In this document: in pieces, positions 59,485 through 64,000 of the stretch
Layout: every line of letters begins with the position of its first letter
Numbering within the stretch: the first letter of the stretch is position 1
Source: Mycobacterium terramassiliense
Lineage (GTDB): Bacteria; Actinomycetota; Actinomycetes; Mycobacteriales; Mycobacteriaceae
Assembly (NCBI RefSeq): GCF_900157385.1
Contig: NZ_LT717701.1
Span: 2,607,331-2,671,330, forward strand
Direction: 5' to 3'
Length of the DNA: 64,000 nucleotides
The notes under the pieces: generated by a model
What the model saw: only the letters and a program-made list of their open reading frames with translations
Database searches by the model: none
What the model was told of the DNA's origin: nothing
Translations under genes and position numbers: made by a program

Positions 59485-60684
59485 GCGCCCCCTAGCCTCG
59501 AGTGCCCGGCCCATTCGCGAGAGCGCCTCACCGAGAATGGCTTTCGAGGTGGCGAAGTTCAGCCGCACGTGCCCGGTGCCACCGGTTCCGAAGACGTGGC
59601 CCGAGCTGAGCGCGACGCGGGCGTGGTCGAGAAACCAGCGCGCCGGCCCGGCCAGATCGGCGACCACCGCCGGCCCGTCGCTGGCCTCCTCGGCAAAACC
59701 GAGCTCTCGGCAATCGAGCCAGGCGAGGTAAGTGCCCTGCGGCCATTGATATCTCACGCCGGGAAGGTGTTCGGCGACCAGCTCGCCCAGCAACGTCCGG
59801 TTCGCGTCCAGGCCGGCCAGCAGGGCGTCGAGCCAACCGCCGCCGCTGCGGAACGCCTCCGCGTGGGCGATGATCCCGAAGTGGCTCGGGCCGTGGCTGA
59901 CCTCCTCGGGCATGCGGCGCAGGTCCGCTGCGGCCTCCGGCCCGGCGATCGCCAACGCGGCCTTCAGCCCGGAGAGGTTCCACGCCTTGGAGGCGGACGT
60001 CACGGCCAGGGCGTTCTCCGCGCCCGGCACGGTCAGATACGGCACGAAGCGCGCCCCCGACAGGATCACCGGCGCGTGGATCTCGTCGGAGACCACCCGG
60101 ACATCAAAGCGTCGGGCGAGCTCGGCGACCCGGCGCAGTTCGTCGGCGGTGTGCACCGACCCCGTCGGGTTGTGCGGGTTGCACAGCAAGTAGGCAACCT
60201 TGGCGCCCGGAGCGCCGGCGCGCGCGAACGCGTCCTCCAAGGAGCCCAAGTCGATTCGGCCGTCGGCGTCCAGCGGCGCCTCGAGCACCCGGCGGCCGTC
60301 GTGCGCGACGAACGCGTAGAACGGGGCGTAGACCGGCGGGTTGACGACGACTGCGTCGCCGCGGTCGGTGACCAGGCGCAGCGTTTCGACGATGCCGAGC
60401 ATGACGTCGGGAACGATCGCGGTGCGGCCGACCGCCAGGTCATGCCATTGCCAACGGCGCGAGGCGAATTCGCTGACGGCCTCGGCAAGCGCGGTGCCGC
60501 AGGGGTATCCGGTGTCGCCGATGTCGATGGCCCGGCGCAGCGCGTCGGCCACCGTCGGCGGCAGGGGGACGTCCATCTCCGCGACCCACAGCGGCAACAC
60601 ATCGTCGGGGTGCGCGCGCCACTTCATGCTGGTGCGCAGCCGCAGTTGGGGCAGCGTGAGTTCCTCGAGTGGGTTAAAGCTCAC
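59470..60684 (-). CDS. PatB/MalY-like PLP aminotransferase (cystathionine beta-lyase type)
   Basis: 404 residues, GTG start at 60684. Fold type I signatures: MKWRAHPDDVLPLWVAEMDVPLPP (PatB/MalY start), LLCNPHNPTGSVHTADEL, VVSDEIHAPVILSG and the PLP Lys 233 in SASKAWNLSGLKAA; RLNFATSK near the end binds the substrate carboxylate. The family cleaves C-S bonds of cystathionine-type substrates. Length and sequence agree with M. tuberculosis Rv2294 (recalled). It lies 9 nt downstream of the DapB-fold gene on the same strand, so co-transcription is likely. Confidence 0.9.
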   Translation of the reverse strand: MSFNPLEELTLPQLRLRTSMKWRAHPDDVLPLWVAEMDVPLPPTVADALRRAIDIGDTGYPCGTALAEAVSEFASRRWQWHDLAVGRTAIVPDVMLGIVETLRLVTDRGDAVVVNPPVYAPFYAFVAHDGRRVLEAPLDADGRIDLGSLEDAFARAGAPGAKVAYLLCNPHNPTGSVHTADELRRVAELARRFDVRVVSDEIHAPVILSGARFVPYLTVPGAENALAVTSASKAWNLSGLKAALAIAGPEAAADLRRMPEEVSHGPSHFGIIAHAEAFRSGGGWLDALLAGLDANRTLLGELVAEHLPGVRYQWPQGTYLAWLDCRELGFAEEASDGPAVVADLAGPARWFLDHARVALSSGHVFGTGGTGHVRLNFATSKAILGEALSRMGRALEARGRRDRR

Positions 60685-60693
60685 CCCGGCAGA

Positions 60694-61788
60694 CTAGGTG
60701 GCGAACGCGTGCTTTGGAATCGTCAGCGGTAGGTCGACCGAACTCAGCAGCCCCGGTTCCGCGGCAACGACATACGGCACGGCGTTGACGACGCGCATCG
60801 CGGTGGCGACCATCGCGCCCGCGCCGGAGGTCATGCCCGCGACCCCGGCCCTGCGGGGGTCCTTCAGCGTGGCCGCCAGGGTGCAGTCGATGTCGGGGTC
60901 GCCGGAGATCGTGACGCGGTAGGACAGATCGCCGATCCCGGTCGGCCAGTCCGGGGCGACGTCGTGCGCGAGCCTGGTGACGTGCTCGATGACGATGGCC
61001 TCGCGGCCGTCGACCACGCCGATCGCCCGCATGCGCAGCGCCCCGCACGTCCCGGCCTCGACGGTGCCCATCGCCACCTCCAGCGTCCGGTTGGTGACCG
61101 CGCGGTCGAAGAATTCGCGGACTTCCTGGACTTCGACGCCGAGCGCGTCGGCGACCAACCGAATCTGGCCCTGCCATTCGCCGGCGATCGCCCCCGGGAA
61201 GCCGATCCAGGGCTGGTAGTCGAGCGGCCGGCCGAAACCCAAGGCGTCGCTCATGATGTCGGGGACGCCGTAATCGTCGTACAGGCCGATCTCGAACGCG
61301 TGGATCTTCTCGATCGACGACGACTGGGTGGACAGCACCAGCGGCAGGTAGTCGGCGGCGAAGCCCGGTTCGATACCCGACGCGTACAGCGACACCTGAC
61401 CCTGCTTGGCCGCGGCGGCCAACTGTTCGCGCCACTGCGCGGGCTCGTAGGCGTGCGGATTGACCAGCCGGGTGGTGCTGGTCGTGACGACGTTGATCCC
61501 GGCCTCGAGCAGCCTGACGTAATCCGGGACGGCCAGCGCGTCGCGCTCGGGACCGCTGGCCGCGTAGATCACGCAGTCGGGCTTGAGCGCGATCAGCGCG
61601 TCCGCGTCGGTGGTGGCGGCCAGCCCGATCGGCTCGCCGTTGGCGAGTTCGCCGGCGTCCCGGCCATCCTTCTCCGGCGAGTGCACCCACACCCCGACCA
61701 GGTCCAAGTTGGGTCGGCGTTGAATGGCGCGAATCGCGATCGATCCGATGCCGCCGGTCGCCCACACCACCACGCGGTGAGTCGTCAT
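60694..61788 (-). CDS. DapB-fold NAD(P)-dependent dehydrogenase (amine dehydrogenase-like), copy 1
   Basis: 364 residues, ATG after AGGAGA. Rossmann motif VVVWATGGIGSIAIRAI at the N-terminus, LVGVWVHSPEKDGRDAGELAN, and VIYAASGPERD are the marks of mycobacterial proteins annotated as dihydrodipicolinate-reductase-like or NAD(P)H-dependent amine dehydrogenases. The central domain (about 150-320) determines the substrate, which is unknown. It is too long and divergent to be DapB itself. Copy 2 lies at 62932-63996 on the other strand. Confidence 0.87.
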   Translation of the reverse strand: MTTHRVVVWATGGIGSIAIRAIQRRPNLDLVGVWVHSPEKDGRDAGELANGEPIGLAATTDADALIALKPDCVIYAASGPERDALAVPDYVRLLEAGINVVTTSTTRLVNPHAYEPAQWREQLAAAAKQGQVSLYASGIEPGFAADYLPLVLSTQSSSIEKIHAFEIGLYDDYGVPDIMSDALGFGRPLDYQPWIGFPGAIAGEWQGQIRLVADALGVEVQEVREFFDRAVTNRTLEVAMGTVEAGTCGALRMRAIGVVDGREAIVIEHVTRLAHDVAPDWPTGIGDLSYRVTISGDPDIDCTLAATLKDPRRAGVAGMTSGAGAMVATAMRVVNAVPYVVAAEPGLLSSVDLPLTIPKHAFAT

Positions 61789-61894
61789 TTTGTTTCTCCT
61801 CAGGGGGCGTGCGCGTCGCGGACACGACGAAAGCCGGGGCGGCCGTTGCTGTTACGTCGCAAGCTAACAGCCGCGGGTCAGCGCGGTCAAGAGT

Positions 61895-61918
61895 TTAAGA
61901 AAGCAGGCACTATCTTAA
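61895..61918. promoter_or_regulatory. Operator-like inverted repeat TTAAGA-N12-TCTTAA
   Basis: Perfect 6-bp arms at 61895-61900 and 61913-61918 in the 147-nt divergent gap between the two oxidoreductase transcripts; a further ATCTTAGG half-site follows at 61927-61934, just before the LLM start. AT-rich in a GC-rich setting; suits a TetR- or GntR-like repressor. Confidence 0.45.
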
Positions 61919-61935
61919 CGAACAAATCTTAGGTT

Positions 61936-62922
61936 ATGGTGCAGCTAGTGTTCACGCTCAGGTTCGACATGCGCGGCCCCGGCCGGGCGGCGCCGGCCGC
62001 CGACCTCTACGCCGCGGCGATCGACATGTGCGCGTGGGCGGAGACCCGGGGCGCCGTGTTGGCGGTTCTCTCCGAGCATCACGGTGCCGACGACGGCCAC
62101 CTGCCCGCGCCGCTCACGTTGGCTTCGGCGATCGCGGCGCGGACGCACACGCTGGCGATCCTCCTTGCCGCGGTGCCGATTCCGATGTGGGATCCCGTCC
62201 GGCTTGCCGAGGAGATGAGCGTGCTCGACCTGATCAGCCGGGGCCGGGTGTCCTATGCGTTCGGGGTGGGGCATCGACGCGAGGAATACGAGCACTTCGG
62301 CATCGACATGTCCACGCGCGGCCGGGTGGCCGACGAGATCCTGGCGGTGCTGGGCCCGCTGGTGCGTGGCGAACCCGTCGAATACCGGGGCCGAACGGTC
62401 CGAGTCACGCCCCCGTGCGCGTCACCCGCTGGGCCGACGATGCTGATCGCCGGCGGCAGCAGGGCCGCGGCCCGGCGCGCCGGCGCTCTGGGCCTGGGGT
62501 TCGTCGCCCAGACCGACCTGCCGGGCCTCAAGGAGTTCTACGACGAGCAGTGCCGCGCCCACGGCCACGAGCCCGGAATGATCCAGTTCCCCGTCCGGGG
62601 CGCTCCGACAGCGGTTTTCGTCGCTGACGACGTCGACGAGGCGTGGGACACGCTGGGGCCGTACCTGTTGCACGACGCGGTGATGGCGGCATCGTACCGC
62701 CCCGGCGACAACTCGGTGGCCAGCATCACCCGCGCCGACAGCGTGGCCGCGCTTCGCGCGGAGAACGGCCCCTACCGCATCCTCACCCCCGGCGAGGCGA
62801 CCGGGTACGTGCGCGGCGGGCGGTCCCTGCCGCTGCACCCGCTGTGCGGCGGCGTGCCACCCGAGGTGGCCTGGCCCCACCTCGAACGCGCCGCGGCCGC
62901 GGCCGCCCGGGCCCACGAGTAA
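61936..62922 (+). CDS. LLM-class flavin-dependent oxidoreductase
   Basis: 328 residues, ATG at 61936 with little 5' leader. Luciferase-like barrel marks are VLAVLSEHHGADDGHLPAPLTLASAIAART near 40, DLISRGRVSYAFGVGHRREEYEHFGIDM near 97, TMLIAGGSRAAARRAGALGLGF near 167. A FMN/F420 monooxygenase or reductase; the substrate is unknown. 9 nt upstream of the DapB-fold copy 2, with which it forms an operon. Confidence 0.9.
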   Translation: MVQLVFTLRFDMRGPGRAAPAADLYAAAIDMCAWAETRGAVLAVLSEHHGADDGHLPAPLTLASAIAARTHTLAILLAAVPIPMWDPVRLAEEMSVLDLISRGRVSYAFGVGHRREEYEHFGIDMSTRGRVADEILAVLGPLVRGEPVEYRGRTVRVTPPCASPAGPTMLIAGGSRAAARRAGALGLGFVAQTDLPGLKEFYDEQCRAHGHEPGMIQFPVRGAPTAVFVADDVDEAWDTLGPYLLHDAVMAASYRPGDNSVASITRADSVAALRAENGPYRILTPGEATGYVRGGRSLPLHPLCGGVPPEVAWPHLERAAAAAARAHE

Positions 62923-62931
62923 GGAGCGCTT

Positions 62932-63996
62932 GTGACACGAGTCGTAGTGTGGTCCACCGGCGGGGTCGGGTCGATCGCGATCGACGCCATCCACCGCCGG
63001 CCAGACCTGGAACTCGTTGGCGTATGGGTGCATTCGCCCGACAAGGTCGGCAGGGACGCCGGCGAGCTGGCGGGCATCGGGCCGCTGGGGGTGACGGCCA
63101 CCCACGACGCTGAAGCCCTGATCGCCCTGGCGCCCGACGCCGTGGTGTACGCGGCGAGCGGCCCCGAGCGCGACGGCGCCGCCGTGCCGGACTACCTGCG
63201 GCTGCTGTCGGCGGGCATCAACGTCGTGTCGACGTCGTCGACGAGCCTGGTGCATCCGCCGTCGTACTTCGCCCCGGAGTGGCGCGACCAACTCGAGGCG
63301 GCGGCCACGTCGGGCGGCGTCTCGTTCTACGCCTCGGGCATTTTCCCCGGTTTCGCCTCCGACCAGCTGGCGTTGCTCATGACGACGCAGTCCAAGAACA
63401 TCCGCACCATCACGGCCAGCGAGGTCGCGCTCAACGACCATTACCCGGTGGCCGACGTGATGATGGACGGGATGGGCTTCGGCCGTCCGCTGGATTTCGA
63501 GCCCATGCTCAAGACACCCGGGTTCATCGAAATGGCTTGGAAAGCACCGATATACCTGATCGCCGGCGGGCTGGGGGTCGACGTCGAGCGCATCAACGGT
63601 TCCCTCGACCGCGAGCTGACCGATCGCGACATCGAGGTGGCGTTCGGCACCATCAAGGCGGGCAGCTGCGGCGCGGTGCGCACCCGGGCCGCGGGGGTGA
63701 TCAACGGACGGGAGGCGATCGTGATCGAGCACGTCATCCGGATGGCCCGCGACGTCGCCCCCGACTGGCCGACGTCGGACTGCGACGCGACCTATCGCGT
63801 CGACATCGAAGGGGATCCGGACATTCACTGCGCGATGACGCTCGGGGCGGCCGAGGGCCACGGCGCCGGGCGCGCCGCGATGGCGGCGACGGCCATGCGG
63901 GTGGTCAACGCGATCCCGTACGTGGTCGACGCGCCGCCCGGCTTGCTCAGCTCGCTGGATATCCCGACGACTTTGCCGCGGCACGTGTTTGCCTAG
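62932..63996 (+). CDS. DapB-fold NAD(P)-dependent dehydrogenase (amine dehydrogenase-like), copy 2
   Basis: 354 residues from a GTG preceded by AAGGAG. VVVWSTGGVGSIAIDAIHRRPDLELVGVWVHSPDK and VYAASGPERDGAAVPDYLRLLSAGINVVSTSS align along the whole length with copy 1 at 60694-61788 (same conserved TLEV/DIEVAFGTIKAGSCGAVR block). The TAG is at 63994-63996; the last 4 bases of the window follow. It probably works with the upstream LLM oxidoreductase on one substrate. Confidence 0.88.
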   Translation: MTRVVVWSTGGVGSIAIDAIHRRPDLELVGVWVHSPDKVGRDAGELAGIGPLGVTATHDAEALIALAPDAVVYAASGPERDGAAVPDYLRLLSAGINVVSTSSTSLVHPPSYFAPEWRDQLEAAATSGGVSFYASGIFPGFASDQLALLMTTQSKNIRTITASEVALNDHYPVADVMMDGMGFGRPLDFEPMLKTPGFIEMAWKAPIYLIAGGLGVDVERINGSLDRELTDRDIEVAFGTIKAGSCGAVRTRAAGVINGREAIVIEHVIRMARDVAPDWPTSDCDATYRVDIEGDPDIHCAMTLGAAEGHGAGRAAMAATAMRVVNAIPYVVDAPPGLLSSLDIPTTLPRHVFA

Positions 63997-64000
63997 GCGT

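Noticed and set aside
1..64000. tRNA, rRNA or insertion sequence
   Set aside because: No cloverleaf with CCA-proximal conserved boxes, rRNA sequence or transposase motif was noticed; a covariance-model search would be decisive.

Overview
The window is high-GC actinobacterial chromosome from a Mycobacterium, most probably a slow grower. The evidence is two PE_PGRS proteins (one cut by the left edge), a further PE protein, two lipoproteins with PknH-type sensor domains, a Ser/Thr kinase next to an EmbR-like BTAD-FHA regulator, F420/flavin (LLM) oxidoreductases, a TIGR00027-type methyltransferase, htpG and a close relative of the M. tuberculosis haloalkane dehalogenase Rv2296. PE_PGRS expansion is typical of the M. 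tuberculosis/kansasii/marinum side of the genus and is lacking in the M. avium complex; the species is not otherwise fixed. No rRNA, tRNA, insertion sequence, phage or CRISPR array was seen.

Left part (1-20.7 kb): the tail of a PE_PGRS gene faces a giant regulator locus (10487 down to 589). It reads winged helix-BTAD, class III nucleotide cyclase, AAA ATPase, TPR-like helices and then about 15 NTF2/SnoaL-like modules alternating in two types; a ~43-nt deletion in one module breaks the frame. Next come a PE protein with an HExxH motif, a PknH-sensor-like lipoprotein, a graveyard of gene fragments (a beta-propeller paralogue and an MPT64-type C-terminus), the intact secreted beta-propeller gene, a Ser/Thr kinase whose outer domain is cut off by one extra C in a C5 run, and an EmbR-like regulator. 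A DMT-type transporter, an SDR, a lipid kinase and an orphan small DNA-binding-like protein follow.

Middle (21-40 kb): a four-gene operon combines a FAAL-ACP-reductase protein (fatty acid to acyl-ACP to aldehyde), a ferritin-like metal protein of the PF10118 type, an epoxide-hydrolase-like alpha/beta hydrolase and a 2Fe-2S flavin reductase. I read it as a self-contained fatty-aldehyde-forming and oxidising pathway, the best candidate for an undescribed system here. After it come a PE_PGRS gene, BrkB/YihY, PfpI/DJ-1, two collagen-like secreted proteins, a 29-bp-periodic inverted repeat array, two methyltransferases, LLM and VIT1-type genes, a thioesterase-acyl-CoA ligase pair, an NmrA-like reductase and a TIGR03085 protein.

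Right part (40-64 kb): htpG; a divergent GntR/MFS pair with an AT-rich operator; a SpoIIE-type phosphatase overlapping a B12-binding protein (a possible cobalamin or light signalling pair); a PRC-MgtE_N-CBS protein overlapping an atypical Nramp transporter with a Mg-type substrate site; a second PknH-sensor lipoprotein; a second DMT transporter; thiolase; CysQ; the haloalkane dehalogenase; a PatB-like aminotransferase; and two paralogous DapB-fold dehydrogenases flanking an LLM oxidoreductase. From memory, htpG, dehalogenase and aminotransferase keep the relative order and strand of Rv2299c, Rv2296 and Rv2294, with about 15 kb of extra genes between.
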